Numbered from the stretch's first letter, positions 17,560-27,296 are shown. The stretch: 64,000 nt of DNA from Pontibacillus litoralis JSM 072002 (GCF_000775615.1 NZ_AVPG01000016.1:1-64000); one strand, 5' to 3'. Numbers and translations are program-made. Notes: generated by a model from the letters alone, not told the origin.

Positions 17560-17591
17560 AGAGCTAAGCCTCGACAGGAGGGCTTAGCTCT
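17560..17591. terminator. bidirectional terminator between ferritin and dioxygenase genes
   Basis: AGAGCTAAGCC pairs perfectly with GGCTTAGCTCT around a 10-base loop. It lies between the convergent stops at 17555 and 17595. Confidence 0.8.
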
Positions 17592-17594
17592 CAT

Positions 17595-18575
17595 TTATTC
17601 GTACTCTTTTGCAATTCGTTTAGTGCTTCTTACTGTGTCAATTGGTCGCACTATGCTTTCGATTTCTGCTCTTTTTGGTTCGAGAAATGGTGGTAGTGCT
17701 AGTTTTTCTCCAAGTGTTTCGTATGGTTCGTCTTCCATAAACCCTGGTCCGTCCGTTGCGAATTCGAATAAAATGTTGCGCGTCATTCTGCTGTATAATG
17801 ATCCGAAGTAGAAGCGATCGACAAAGCCGGATGTAGGTAAGCGGGATTGTTTTAGGTGGGTGTTCCATTTCTCTAATTCAGCACGGTCTTCTACGCGGAA
17901 GGCAACGTGATGTACAGTACCATAGCCTTGTCGTGCCTGCTTAAGCTCGGTGTTGTGTTCCACGATGACTTGCGCTCCGTTACCACCTTCGCCTACTTCA
18001 AATAAATACTTTTCCTCTTCTTGATCGATTTGTTTAAAGAGCAAGGTATTCTCTAGCAATTGCTTGAATGCTTTTATATCAGAGACGCGAAGGAAGATTG
18101 GTCCTAAGCCAGTAATAGCGAATGGTGTTGGGACTGGTCCGTTTTGCCACGGTGTTCCAGATGGGACGCCTTCGTTGTGTTCGTCTGATATCAATTGGTA
18201 CTGTTGGTCATCGAAGTCTACGAACGATAATGTTTGTTTACCGAATTGTTGTTGAATCCCAGTATGCGGAACGTCTAGTCGATCGAAGCGTTTGACCCAG
18301 TATTGTAATGCAGCATCGTCCGGTACACGGAAGGAGGTTTTGGCAATTTCATCTGTTCCGTGTCTCCCTTTTGGTACACCAGGGAAATGAAAGAAGGTCA
18401 TGTCTGTTCCAGGGCTTCCTTTATCATCAGCAAAGAATAAATGATACGTGCGAATATCGTCTTGGTTGACCGTTTTCTTCACAAGGCGCATGCCTAGCAC
18501 ATAGGTAAAAAATTCATAGTTCTTCTCGGCGCTACTTGTAACGGCTGATACGTGGTGAATTCCTTTTAATTGCAT
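17595..18575 (-). CDS. ring-cleaving dioxygenase, MhqA/MhqO/MhqE family
   Basis: The 326-residue protein has two vicinal-oxygen-chelate (glyoxalase) modules. Metal-ligand candidates are His in GIHHVS near the N terminus, His in GTVHHVAF, and Glu in ILFEFATDGPGF. The family opens hydroquinone or catechol rings during quinone stress in Bacillus. The ATG at 18575 is chosen because GAGGAGGAATT lies just before it; in-frame upstream codons give unrelated sequence. An MhqR-type operator sits 23 bases upstream, which supports the assignment. A terminator follows directly. Confidence 0.87.
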   Translation of the reverse strand: MQLKGIHHVSAVTSSAEKNYEFFTYVLGMRLVKKTVNQDDIRTYHLFFADDKGSPGTDMTFFHFPGVPKGRHGTDEIAKTSFRVPDDAALQYWVKRFDRLDVPHTGIQQQFGKQTLSFVDFDDQQYQLISDEHNEGVPSGTPWQNGPVPTPFAITGLGPIFLRVSDIKAFKQLLENTLLFKQIDQEEEKYLFEVGEGGNGAQVIVEHNTELKQARQGYGTVHHVAFRVEDRAELEKWNTHLKQSRLPTSGFVDRFYFGSLYSRMTRNILFEFATDGPGFMEDEPYETLGEKLALPPFLEPKRAEIESIVRPIDTVRSTKRIAKEYE

Positions 18576-18597
18576 TTGTAATTCCTCCTCACAAGTA

Positions 18598-18615
18598 TAT
18601 CTTGAATTCGAGATA
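18598..18615. promoter_or_regulatory. MhqR-type operator
   Basis: TATCTTGAATTCGAGATA closely matches the Bacillus MhqR operator consensus (TATCTcgaATTCgAGATA), with one mismatched pair. On the minus strand it overlaps the spacer upstream of a TATACT -10, so MhqR binding should block transcription until quinones inactivate the repressor. No mhqR gene is in the window. Confidence 0.75.
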
Positions 18616-18772
18616 AATAATCTTAATGCTATTGTAAATGGAAATGGGGAAAAATGCAAATCTTTTATTTTGAAATGGAGATAACAGCACTGTTCAAAAG
18701 GTATTGTTACGCAACTACAATTCGGGAATGATAAGATGGATTTATACAACAGATAAAAAAAGAGGGGATAGA

Positions 18773-20233
18773 ATGACATTGAGTGAAACATATTGGAATC
18801 TAGAGCATAGTTATGCGGAGTTGCCGGATAGATTCTTTTCGCACATGGCGTTAAATCCGGTTCCATCTCCGCAAATCGTGTTAGTAAATAAAAGGCTAGC
18901 TGATTCGTTACGATTAGATGTGGAGAAGCTTCAAGATGTTAAGCGGGTAAAAGAATTCGCAGGTAATGAAGTTCCTGATGGCGGTTTACCGATAGCACAA
19001 GCGTATGCAGGGCATCAATTTGGTTATTTCACCATGTTGGGCGATGGGAGAGCGGTGTTACTAGGAGAGCATGTTACGCCTGATGGAAAACGGGTTGATG
19101 TCCAGTTGAAAGGGGCTGGGAGAACGCTGTATTCTCGTGATGGTGATGGGCGCGCGACACTTGGGCCAATGCTTAGGGAGTACGTCATTAGTGAAGCAAT
19201 GCATGGATTGGGCATTCCAACGACAAGGAGTTTAGCGGTTGTGACGACAGGGGAGCGTGTGTTTCGAGAAAAGTGGTTACCTGGGGCAATTTTAACTCGT
19301 ATAGCTTCAAGTCATTTACGTGTTGGTACGTTTCAATATGCGGCTAATTGGGGCAGTAAAGAGGAACTTCAAGCGTTAGCAGACTATGCGATTCGTCGTC
19401 ATGATCCAGACATTGCTGAAGATGAAGCACGCTATTTGACGTTTTTGGAAAATGTAATGAAACGACAAGTTGATTTGATTGTAAAATGGCAACTTGTCGG
19501 TTTTATTCATGGCGTGATGAATACGGATAATATGACGATAAGTGGAGAAACGATTGATTACGGCCCGTGTGCGTTTATGGATACGTTTGATCCGGAGACT
19601 GTATTTAGTTCCATTGATAGACAGGGAAGGTATGCCTATCGCAATCAGCCACCTATTGCAGGGTGGAATTTAGCGCGCTTTGCGGAAGCGTTACTACCAC
19701 TAATCCATGAAAATCAGGAGCGTGCAATTGAATTAGCGGAGAAGAAGCTTAATGCCTTTCCGCAGCTGTTTGAGGAGAAATGGTTAAATGGAATGCGTGC
19801 CAAGTTAGGTTTGTTTAATGAAGAGAAAGAAGATGAGAAACTAGCCAAAGAGCTACTTGGCATGATGCATCATTACGGGGCAGACTATACGAATACGTTT
19901 CGCGCTTTAACGTTAGAAGCACAAGGGAAAGAGGAAATGTTTACATCGGAGGCATTTACGAATTGGTATGAGAGATGGCAAGCGAGACGAAAGAGACAAC
20001 AAGCGTCGGCAGAAGAGGCCAATGAGCGGATGCGCAAACATAATCCAGCTATTATCCCGCGAAACCTTTATGTAGAAGAAGCGTTAGAAAAAGCGGTAGA
20101 GCACGGAGATTATCGTGTGTTGAACCGTTTGCTAGACGTACTTGCTGATCCTTACGCTTATTCAGAGAAGCAGAAAGCATATGCTGTTGTGCCGCAATCT
20201 AATGGTTCATATAGAACATTTTGCGGGACGTAA
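18773..20233 (+). CDS. selO: protein adenylyltransferase SelO (YdiU/UPF0061)
   Basis: The 486-residue protein is a full-length SelO pseudokinase. Visible family motifs are [67 protein letters not shown] and the metal-binding DYGPCAFMD. SelO transfers AMP to Ser/Thr/Tyr of target proteins in redox control. The ATG at 18773 follows AGAGGGGAT; the upstream in-frame TTG at 18704 lacks a ribosome site. It lies divergent to the quinone-response dioxygenase and 29 bases before the Nudix gene. Confidence 0.9.
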   Translation: MTLSETYWNLEHSYAELPDRFFSHMALNPVPSPQIVLVNKRLADSLRLDVEKLQDVKRVKEFAGNEVPDGGLPIAQAYAGHQFGYFTMLGDGRAVLLGEHVTPDGKRVDVQLKGAGRTLYSRDGDGRATLGPMLREYVISEAMHGLGIPTTRSLAVVTTGERVFREKWLPGAILTRIASSHLRVGTFQYAANWGSKEELQALADYAIRRHDPDIAEDEARYLTFLENVMKRQVDLIVKWQLVGFIHGVMNTDNMTISGETIDYGPCAFMDTFDPETVFSSIDRQGRYAYRNQPPIAGWNLARFAEALLPLIHENQERAIELAEKKLNAFPQLFEEKWLNGMRAKLGLFNEEKEDEKLAKELLGMMHHYGADYTNTFRALTLEAQGKEEMFTSEAFTNWYERWQARRKRQQASAEEANERMRKHNPAIIPRNLYVEEALEKAVEHGDYRVLNRLLDVLADPYAYSEKQKAYAVVPQSNGSYRTFCGT

Positions 20234-20262
20234 CGGATAAAAAAACATTGGGGGGAACGAAG

Positions 20263-20826
20263 ATGAAACAAGGTTTACGAGCTACATGGCAACATCAATT
20301 AGAACAATATATGATGCATTATCCAAAGGAAGAGAGTCAGTTAGGACAGTTAATGAAAGAGCGAGCTGCAGAAGGAGATTTATTTGATCGCAAAAGGTTG
20401 CCAGGGCACATTACAGGTAGTGGCTTTATATTGGACGAAGAGCATATGTTATTGATTTACCATCCTTTTCTTAAGATGTGGATTCAGCCAGGTGGACATG
20501 TTGAGGCGGGGGAATCACCATTAGAAGCGGCAATTCGTGAAGTGAAAGAAGAAACGGGTATAGATGTTCATCTCCATCCATGGCATGATCGATACCCAAT
20601 TCCTTATGATATTGATATTCATGAAATTCCAGCCAATGAAAAGAAAGGGGAACCAGCTCATTATCATTATGACTTTCGCTTCTTGTTTCAACCACAGAAG
20701 AATCAAGCGGGTAACTTATGTCAAACGTGTGATCGAGAGGATATTCAAATGGAATGGTTGCCGTTAAATGAAGTGAAAAAGACAGATCTTCGTTTCGTGG
20801 TAGAGAAGGTAAAGCCGATAAAGTAA
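20263..20826 (+). CDS. Nudix hydrolase
   Basis: The 187-residue protein has a complete Nudix box (GGHVEAGESPLEAAIREVKE followed by ETG, about residues 74-96), with the REVKEE helix that binds metal. About 45 residues precede the domain. It probably hydrolyses a nucleoside diphosphate derivative. The ATG at 20263 follows a GGGGGGAACG site, 29 bases after selO, so the two are likely co-transcribed. A link with AMPylation is possible but unsupported. Confidence 0.85.
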   Translation: MKQGLRATWQHQLEQYMMHYPKEESQLGQLMKERAAEGDLFDRKRLPGHITGSGFILDEEHMLLIYHPFLKMWIQPGGHVEAGESPLEAAIREVKEETGIDVHLHPWHDRYPIPYDIDIHEIPANEKKGEPAHYHYDFRFLFQPQKNQAGNLCQTCDREDIQMEWLPLNEVKKTDLRFVVEKVKPIK

Positions 20827-20862
20827 ACGTGCAAATCGGTGTTGATCTTTTTGCACCATTGT

Positions 20863-20909
20863 AAAAAGGGCTCCAATCATCGTTTTTTCGATAATGGGAA
20901 CCCTTTTTA
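20863..20909. terminator. bidirectional terminator
   Basis: AAAAAGGGCTCC pairs with GGAACCCTTTTT (one bulge region) around a 22-base loop between the convergent Nudix and siderophore-permease genes. Confidence 0.75.
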
Positions 20910-20913
20910 TTAT

Positions 20914-22914
20914 TTATCTCACAGATACTTTACCTGCTTTCTTTAACAAGTAAAGTAGGTAAGGAGCTCCAACTAATGACACCATGAGTCCAGCTGGTAT
21001 ATCATTTGGTGCTAATAAGTAGCGTCCAAGGAAGTCAGAAATGGTTAAAAGGATGCCTCCTAATAATACGCTTACGGGAAAAATGTATTGGTGCTTAGAT
21101 CCAACCATGCGTCTGGCTGCATGTGGAGCAAGAAGTCCAATAAAGCCGATTGTACCAACGATGGCTGCACTTATGCCAGCTAGCGTGACGCCCATCATAA
21201 TCATGGTAAGGCGCATTTTTACTGTTGGTACACCTAATCCGATGGCTACTTCGTCTTTGAATACGAGTACGTTAAACGTCCGAGTGAAGTAATGAATGAT
21301 CGGGAAGAAAATCACAATGGTAAGAAGTGCAATGATTACTTCTTGCCAATTACTTCCGTATGTACTCCCTGAAATCCATGTTAATGCTTGAGTGACATGT
21401 AATTTTGCTTTGACAATTAAAATTTGAATCATTGCGGAGAACATAGCGGAAATACATACACCTATTAAGACGAGCATGACAGGTTGGAATCCGCTTCGAT
21501 AAGTAAGGGTTAGAATGATTCCCATGGCAAGTAAGGCTCCGAAGATGGCGCCAGCAGGAACGAAATAAAATGGGAGGCTCGGGAAAACGATTAATAGAAT
21601 CATTGCCATCATCCCAGCTCCAGATGTGACGCCTAGTACAGAAGCATCTGCTAATGGATTACGTAACACCGCTTGAAAAATCATCCCCCCCGCTGCCATA
21701 ATCATTCCAACGAGAAAACTCACTAGGACGCGTGGCACTCGAAAATCCCATACGTAAAGGTTGTGTGCCATTTCATGAAAGATTTGGGTGATTGGTGTAA
21801 ACGATGTTCCGCCAAATAATAAACTTACGAACACTGTACCGGCAGCGAGAATGGAAGCAACAACAATCGCTAATCCTTTGCGCTGGAAGAAGTCGTGCCC
21901 TCCTAACATAGCTGAAGAGGAGGAGGCCTTTCGATTCGCCCCCATTTGAATTGCTAAATAAACAAGCCAAGGTCCTCCAATTAAAGCGGTCATCGCGCCT
22001 ACTGGTAATTCACTCGTTTGGGAGACGAGGCGAACAAGAATATCCGCCATTATTAATAGCATCGCCCCGATTATCATGTTGGCTACAATCATGCTGAAGT
22101 GTTTATGAAAGCCGATTAAACGGACAATATGAGGGGCAATGATCCCTATAAACCCAATAGGGCCAACGACAGCTACCGTAACAGATACGAGGAAAATGGC
22201 TACAAACCAGCCGATTAATTTGTTGCGATCAACCTTTTCACCTAATCCGATGGCGGTTTCTTCATCAAGCAGTAGAATATCTAATTTTCGGCTAATGAGT
22301 AAAGCACCTATAATGAAAGCAACAACCCACGGCCAGGCGAATTGTACACCAGACCAATCAAGTTGTAGCAACGTACCTGAACCCCATAAGAATAATCCAC
22401 TTACTTCATTGGCATAAAATAATTGTAAAGCACCTGTTAAGGAAGCAAATAACATGCTTACAATCATTCCTGTTAAAGCAACACGGACAGGATCAAGTGT
22501 TTTACCAACTAGTAGCCAGACGAGTAGTGCTGCGACTAATCCTCCGCTAAACGTAACGAGTAAAGGGAAGGCACCACTAATTTTCGGCATAAAAATGGTT
22601 GTTGCAACAACGAAAAAATATGCACCCGAATGAATACCTAGCGTGCTAGCACTAGCTAAAGGGTTTTTTGTAATCGTTTGCATAATCATTCCAGCAATGG
22701 CTAAAGCAGCACCAGCGATACAACCAATAACGAAGCGTGGTAATCGCTGGTATAATAAGAAGTTCATTTGTTGCTCATCGTTCATCAATTGCTGCCAAAA
22801 TGCAATATAACCAGGCGATGATTGCCCTTGACTAAGGTGCACAGAAGCTAGTAAACCAAATAGCGCTATGCACCCTAGTAATAAGGTGATTTGCTTCATG
22901 TGACGAGAAATCAT
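20914..22914 (-). CDS. fused double FecCD-type siderophore permease (FhuB-like)
   Basis: The 666-residue protein is two tandem FecCD permease domains (about 1-330 and 340-666), each with about ten helices. Each half repeats the family signatures: RLPRFVIGCIAGAALAIAGMIMQTITKNPLA in the first, RVPRVLVSFLVGMIMAAGGMIFQAVLRNPLA in the second, each with a GxIGFIGLxxPH loop. One such protein replaces the usual heterodimer of iron-siderophore importers. It overlaps the binding-protein gene upstream by four bases and shares its Fur-controlled promoter. No ATPase follows, so a YusV/FhuC-like ATPase must be encoded elsewhere. Confidence 0.9.
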   Translation of the reverse strand: MISRHMKQITLLLGCIALFGLLASVHLSQGQSSPGYIAFWQQLMNDEQQMNFLLYQRLPRFVIGCIAGAALAIAGMIMQTITKNPLASASTLGIHSGAYFFVVATTIFMPKISGAFPLLVTFSGGLVAALLVWLLVGKTLDPVRVALTGMIVSMLFASLTGALQLFYANEVSGLFLWGSGTLLQLDWSGVQFAWPWVVAFIIGALLISRKLDILLLDEETAIGLGEKVDRNKLIGWFVAIFLVSVTVAVVGPIGFIGIIAPHIVRLIGFHKHFSMIVANMIIGAMLLIMADILVRLVSQTSELPVGAMTALIGGPWLVYLAIQMGANRKASSSSAMLGGHDFFQRKGLAIVVASILAAGTVFVSLLFGGTSFTPITQIFHEMAHNLYVWDFRVPRVLVSFLVGMIMAAGGMIFQAVLRNPLADASVLGVTSGAGMMAMILLIVFPSLPFYFVPAGAIFGALLAMGIILTLTYRSGFQPVMLVLIGVCISAMFSAMIQILIVKAKLHVTQALTWISGSTYGSNWQEVIIALLTIVIFFPIIHYFTRTFNVLVFKDEVAIGLGVPTVKMRLTMIMMGVTLAGISAAIVGTIGFIGLLAPHAARRMVGSKHQYIFPVSVLLGGILLTISDFLGRYLLAPNDIPAGLMVSLVGAPYLLYLLKKAGKVSVR

Positions 22915-23891
22915 TGTGCTTCTTCTAGCGCCTCAAGCAAGTTGTCGACTAACGTATGAGCAGATAAAACGCCACCAAATGTCCACGTATCTCCACCGAT
23001 GTCTACCATGTTGTTTTCTTTCACAAATTGTAATTCATTCCACGCCTTATTCTTTTCTAAGTTCTCAAATAGTGGGTCGTCTTCCTGTACAGCGTGAATA
23101 AACATCGCATCTTCATACTTAGCAAGGCCCTCTACATTCGCATCTGTAAAGCCCCATGGTGCATCCTGGTTATCTGTAATCGAATTTTCTAACCCGACGT
23201 TTTCTAACACGTTACTCACCATAGAATTTTTCGTGAATAAACGGAAAGAAGGAGTGTTATTGGAACTGAATGCTTGAGTAAAGACAAATTGTTTTGTTGG
23301 TAAATCCATTGCTTCAATTTCTTTAGCAGCATCTTCATATTTCGCATCTAAATCATTTATGGCTTGTTCAGCTTCATCTTCTTTTTGCACGAGAGAAGCA
23401 GTTTTCTTGAAGGTTGTTAACGTATGCGCATATAGATTTTTAGTTGCTTCTTCAGAAGTAGAATTATAAAAAACAGTTGGAGCAATTTTCTCTAAATCTG
23501 CTTGGATTTTCTCATGATTCGTCGCGCTCGTAATAATGGCATCTGGCTCTAACTTCGCAATCTCTTCTAAGTTCGGCTCTGTTCTTGTTCCAACATCGAT
23601 AACATCGTCATTTAGCTCTGCCTCAATATCAACCCATTTCTCAAAGCCATCGATATCAGCTACTCCAACAGGCTGAATACCTAATGCGAGTAGTTGTTCA
23701 ACATAATTCCACTCCAATACTACGATGTTTTTTGGTACTTCATCGAAAGTAGCTGTTCCTAGTGCATGTTCAACCGTAATTTGTTCTTTGTTGTTGCTTG
23801 TATCTTCTCCAGCTTCTTGATCTGCCCCTTTTTCCGCACAAGCAGTTAAAGCTAGCAATAAGGCAACCATTAAGACAAGTAGTTTCTTCAT
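22911..23891 (-). CDS. iron-siderophore binding lipoprotein
   Basis: The 326-residue protein has a lipoprotein signal peptide with lipobox LTAC (about 15-18) and a class III periplasmic-binding fold. Features include IVVLEWNYVEQLLALGIQPVGVADIDGFEKW, the NLEEIAKLEPDAII segment, and a central helix rich in Glu and Lys. It resembles hydroxamate-type binders such as YfiY. It captures ferric siderophore outside the membrane and hands it to the fused permease downstream. A perfect Fur box precedes the gene. Confidence 0.9.
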   Translation of the reverse strand: MKKLLVLMVALLLALTACAEKGADQEAGEDTSNNKEQITVEHALGTATFDEVPKNIVVLEWNYVEQLLALGIQPVGVADIDGFEKWVDIEAELNDDVIDVGTRTEPNLEEIAKLEPDAIITSATNHEKIQADLEKIAPTVFYNSTSEEATKNLYAHTLTTFKKTASLVQKEDEAEQAINDLDAKYEDAAKEIEAMDLPTKQFVFTQAFSSNNTPSFRLFTKNSMVSNVLENVGLENSITDNQDAPWGFTDANVEGLAKYEDAMFIHAVQEDDPLFENLEKNKAWNELQFVKENNMVDIGGDTWTFGGVLSAHTLVDNLLEALEEAQ

Positions 23892-23952
23892 GTGTGACGC
23901 TCCTTTTATTTAAAGTATAATAACATTCACAATGCTTACAGTTTGGAAGATG

Positions 23953-23969
23953 TTGATAATCATTATCAA
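23953..23969. promoter_or_regulatory. Fur box
   Basis: TTGATAATCATTATCAA contains an exact TGATAATnATTATCA 7-1-7 Fur site, about 60 bases upstream of the lipoprotein start, in line with iron repression of the import operon. Confidence 0.9.
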
Positions 23970-24191
23970 TTAACATAAATATAATAGCATTTGGCAAGCG
24001 GAATGGCAAGAGGATAGAGACTAGAATATTCTTTCTTGACGGATAGAAGATTGCCTGTAATAACTATAGTAATGTCATCTGGTACCTTGAATTCCATTTA
24101 GAGAAGCGACCAAGGGGAATTTGGACAGTTATGCGGAAAAGTGGACTTTTTGTCAAGGAAGGAAAGTGTTTCTTCTTTAACTAAGTAAGAG

Positions 24192-24219
24192 ACAGACGAA
24201 GAATCAGGTCTTCGTCTGT
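24192..24219 (-). terminator. hairpin after desR
   Basis: ACAGACGAAGA and TCTTCGTCTGT form a perfect 11-base stem with a 6-base loop immediately after the desR stop. The stretch 24010-24191 upstream of it holds nothing else I can identify. Confidence 0.7.
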
Positions 24220-24221
24220 TC

Positions 24222-24821
24222 TTATTTAAACCATCCTTTTTCTTTAAAGCGTGATATGGCTTCAATACGATTACTTACTTCAAGTTTATCTAATATAACA
24301 GATATATAATTTCGAACGGTGCCTGGTGTAATATACAATTCATTGGATATATCCTTCGTCGTTTTCCCGTCAGCCATTAGTTGAATTACTTGTTTCTCTC
24401 TTTCCGTTAACGGATTCTGTGGCTCAAAGGCTAAATCGACAAGTTCTGGAGCAAAGATGCGCTGTCCGTCCATGATTTTCCGAATGGATGTTGCTAAGTC
24501 TTCTATTGGACTGTCTTTCAGCAAATATCCGCTTACACGCGCCTTTTGTGCTCGTTCAAAATAGCCAGCTCGAGCAAATGTCGTTAAGATAATAAGTTTA
24601 CACGGTTCATCTTTCAATTCTTCTGCTGCATCTAGTCCGCTTTTTAATGGCATTTCAATATCCATGATACAAACATCAGGCTGTAGTTGTTTCACGAGCT
24701 TGCACGCTTCTTCGCCATTGGTAGCTTGACCGACCACTTCCATTCCTTCTTCTAAGTCGAGCAATGCCCCAAGCGCTCCAAGTAACATCCGTTGATCTTC
24801 AGCAATTACAATGCGAATCAT
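24222..24821 (-). CDS. desR: response regulator DesR
   Basis: The 199-residue protein has a receiver domain (acidic pocket EDQ near the N terminus, phospho-Asp in VCIMDIEMP at about 54, Lys in YLLKDSP) and a LuxR/NarL-type HTH (about 135-199; LTEREKQVIQLMADGKTTKDIS). Its length, sequence and operon position match B. subtilis DesR. That protein activates the acyl-lipid desaturase gene when membrane fluidity falls. The start overlaps the desK stop (ATGA). Confidence 0.9.
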   Translation of the reverse strand: MIRIVIAEDQRMLLGALGALLDLEEGMEVVGQATNGEEACKLVKQLQPDVCIMDIEMPLKSGLDAAEELKDEPCKLIILTTFARAGYFERAQKARVSGYLLKDSPIEDLATSIRKIMDGQRIFAPELVDLAFEPQNPLTEREKQVIQLMADGKTTKDISNELYITPGTVRNYISVILDKLEVSNRIEAISRFKEKGWFK

Positions 24822-25954
24822 ATGGATTCCTCCTCTTCCATCTGTTGAACGATATTTGGTACGCGAATATTCAAAGTAGTGCCGTTATGAGATCGTACTT
24901 CTAAACTGCCATTTACAAATTCTAATCGTTCCTTCATTCCTTGTAGACCATGACCGTGGAAGGAATCGATTTTTCCTGAAATGCCAATGCCGTCATCTTG
25001 GACCTGGATAATTACCTCTGTATCGGTTTGGTGAACGGATACTCGGCATTTACTTGCGTTACTATGTTTCACTATATTAGTCGCTGCTTCTTTCAAGCAC
25101 ATGCTTAATACATTTTCGACTAGTAGTGGTGTGTGTGTTAAATGGATGTTTCCTTCTAATTGAAAGTCCATCTCTGCGGCTTGAATAATTTGTTGTACAC
25201 GTATAATTTCGTCTTCAAGCTTAGCGCCTTTCATATTCGCTACCATTTCGCGCACTTCTTTTAGCGCTGTACTAGCCGTTTGCCGAATATCATTAATTTC
25301 TTGCACCGCTTTCTCTGGTTTAACAAGCATCAATTTACGAGCAAGGTCACTCTTTAATCCAATCATGGAAAGCTTTTGGCCTAACGTATCGTGTAAATCC
25401 CGCGCAATTCGTTCCCTCTCTTCAATAATCATTAGTTGAGCAATCCGTTCATTCGCATCTTCCAATTGCCCTTCTAATTGCAAGCGCTTGTTGCGATAGC
25501 GCATCGAGAAAGGGAGTAAAATAACGCCAATAATACAGATGATAATAAATGGCATTTGTGGAAATAGTGACTCTGTTTGCGTAAAGAAGCTAAACGTCGT
25601 TGCTACGATAGTAGTAGCGAGATGAACCACATAAAGTGAGATAAATCCTCCTTTATGTTCAATATTTCCTATGAAAAAAGCGAGAAATAAAGAAAAGTAC
25701 ACGTAACCAAATAAGATAATCATCATAATGTTAATGGCTATTTCTATACTGACCCATAAGTAAACGAAATGATTATTCGAGATGAAGGAGAGTCGATAAG
25801 TAAGGAAGAATAGCGCAATCATAACAATTCCGATAATCATTTCTACTGTTGTAGATGCACGAAAAATGAAAAAGAACGGCAATAAACAAAAGACAATCCA
25901 AACGTAAGAACTCAGCCCAATATTATCTGGAATAATTTGATACCATTTCCGCAT
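24818..25954 (-). CDS. desK: thermosensor histidine kinase DesK
   Basis: The 378-residue protein has four to five N-terminal membrane helices (about 10-150), a coiled-coil linker, a HisKA_3 motif with phospho-His in RIARDLHDTLGQ (about 191), and an ATPase domain with DDGIGI and HGHGLQGMKERL. In B. subtilis the membrane part senses lipid order and the kinase phosphorylates DesR in the cold. The gene is separated from des by a terminator, so it probably has its own promoter in 25955-26035, which contains AT-rich sequence (AATATATCATATATATTA). Confidence 0.92.
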   Translation of the reverse strand: MRKWYQIIPDNIGLSSYVWIVFCLLPFFFIFRASTTVEMIIGIVMIALFFLTYRLSFISNNHFVYLWVSIEIAINIMMIILFGYVYFSLFLAFFIGNIEHKGGFISLYVVHLATTIVATTFSFFTQTESLFPQMPFIIICIIGVILLPFSMRYRNKRLQLEGQLEDANERIAQLMIIEERERIARDLHDTLGQKLSMIGLKSDLARKLMLVKPEKAVQEINDIRQTASTALKEVREMVANMKGAKLEDEIIRVQQIIQAAEMDFQLEGNIHLTHTPLLVENVLSMCLKEAATNIVKHSNASKCRVSVHQTDTEVIIQVQDDGIGISGKIDSFHGHGLQGMKERLEFVNGSLEVRSHNGTTLNIRVPNIVQQMEEEESI

Positions 25955-26035
25955 CGTGTTACCTCATTTCTCCATGTATGTGTTCACAATATATCATATA
26001 TATTAGGACGACTTCCAAACTATCCAAAGATGAAG

Positions 26036-26073
26036 AAAGCCCCATTCCTTTTGGATAGAATGGGGGGAAGGCT
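26036..26073 (-). terminator. terminator between des and desK
   Basis: On the minus strand, directly after the des stop, AGCC...CCCCATTC pairs with GAATGGGGCTTT and is followed by CTTC. It should reduce read-through from des into desKR. Confidence 0.65.
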
Positions 26074-27144
26074 TTATTTGTCTTGGAAGCTCGGTTTCTT
26101 CCCTTGTAGAATAGCTTTTGCATGAGATACAGCTTCTTTATTGTTGAGTAATGGCTTAATCTCTTTAAAGGTAACAAATGCTTTATTTTTGGGGTCGTAT
26201 AGTCGAAAACGAATGGCTTCTAAGCTAGATTTGATCGTAATCGTTGTGACGTGTTGTAATGGTGGTGTAGTGTCATGAGCTTCCTCTAGATGATAGTTCG
26301 GCACTCTCGGACTTAAATGGTGAACGTGGTGAAAGCCGATGTTACCTGTTATCCACTGCAAGAGCTTTGGCAACTTGTAATAGGAGCTACCTTCCACTGC
26401 CGCTTTAACAAAGTCCCATTCTTCTTCGTATTCAAAGTAAGAATCTTCAAATTGATGTTGGACGTAAAATAACCAAATGCCAAGTATTCCAGAGAAATAC
26501 ATAATGGGTGCTTGGACAATAAAGAATGCTTTCCAGCCGATAACCCAGATTATTAACGCAGCTATGACTACAATCGCTGCATTGGTGAAATACGTATTAA
26601 GTCGTTCCTTTTGCTTGGCATCATTGCGATTCATTCTATTCGATACAAAGAGCAATAAGAAAGGACCTAAGCCAAACATAACTAATGGATTACGGTATAG
26701 ACGATATTTCAACCTTCCTATGAAAGAAGCGGCTAAATATTCATCCACTGTCATGATCCATATATCCCCAGTTCCGCGCTTGTCTAGATTGCCGCTTGTT
26801 GCATGGTGAATTGTATGTTCTCGCTTCCATTTCTCAAAAGGAAACATCGTAATAATCCCTGTAATATTTCCGATAATTTTATTTGCTGTTTTATTAGGAA
26901 GAAACGACCCGTGTGTACAATCGTGGAAAATAATAAAAATACGCACGAGAAACCCACCAGCAATCATCGCAAGTGGAATGGCTAACCAGATAGAGATAGA
27001 TATGCTTTGGTACGCTAGAAACCATAGTAGAAAAAATGGTACTAAGGTATTAATTAACTGTCGAACACCTGCTGTTGTATTCGCTTTTGCGAAAGATGCG
27101 ACGCTTTTTCTTAAGGCTTGTTGTTTTTGTTTAAACGTATTCAT
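26074..27144 (-). CDS. des: acyl-lipid desaturase Des
   Basis: The 356-residue membrane desaturase has the three histidine boxes HDCTHG, HTIHH and HHVHH and about four to six membrane helices. It introduces a double bond (delta-5 in B. subtilis) in membrane phospholipids during cold shock. The ATG at 27144 follows AGAGGGG. A DesR-like palindrome lies about 85 bases upstream. The operon order des-desK-desR is the same as in B. subtilis. Confidence 0.93.
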   Translation of the reverse strand: MNTFKQKQQALRKSVASFAKANTTAGVRQLINTLVPFFLLWFLAYQSISISIWLAIPLAMIAGGFLVRIFIIFHDCTHGSFLPNKTANKIIGNITGIITMFPFEKWKREHTIHHATSGNLDKRGTGDIWIMTVDEYLAASFIGRLKYRLYRNPLVMFGLGPFLLLFVSNRMNRNDAKQKERLNTYFTNAAIVVIAALIIWVIGWKAFFIVQAPIMYFSGILGIWLFYVQHQFEDSYFEYEEEWDFVKAAVEGSSYYKLPKLLQWITGNIGFHHVHHLSPRVPNYHLEEAHDTTPPLQHVTTITIKSSLEAIRFRLYDPKNKAFVTFKEIKPLLNNKEAVSHAKAILQGKKPSFQDK

Positions 27145-27213
27145 TTTGTAACCCCTCTATTTAGGATTTGTATCCATAGCATAGAGCAAGGCAAGCCATT
27201 ATGTAAGGCATAT

Positions 27214-27243
27214 ATGTCAGGTTGTTTATATGACAAGTGTCAT
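27214..27243. promoter_or_regulatory. candidate DesR operator upstream of des
   Basis: ATGACAAGTGTCAT (27230-27243) is a palindrome with 6-base arms, and a further ATGTCA half-site lies at 27214-27219. Two adjacent sites upstream of des fit the two-site organisation known for DesR, but the match to its exact consensus is not checked. Confidence 0.5.
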
Positions 27244-27257
27244 GTATTTGCCTTTCA

Positions 27258-27291
27258 TAAAAAAACAGCCCCTGACGAATGCAGGAGCTGT
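27258..27291 (-). terminator. strong intrinsic terminator after the Bce-type permease
   Basis: On the minus strand ACAGCTCCTG pairs with CAGGGGCTGT (one mismatch) around a 7-base loop and is followed by seven T. It ends bceAB transcription just before the des control region. Confidence 0.88.
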
Positions 27292-27296
27292 GAACA

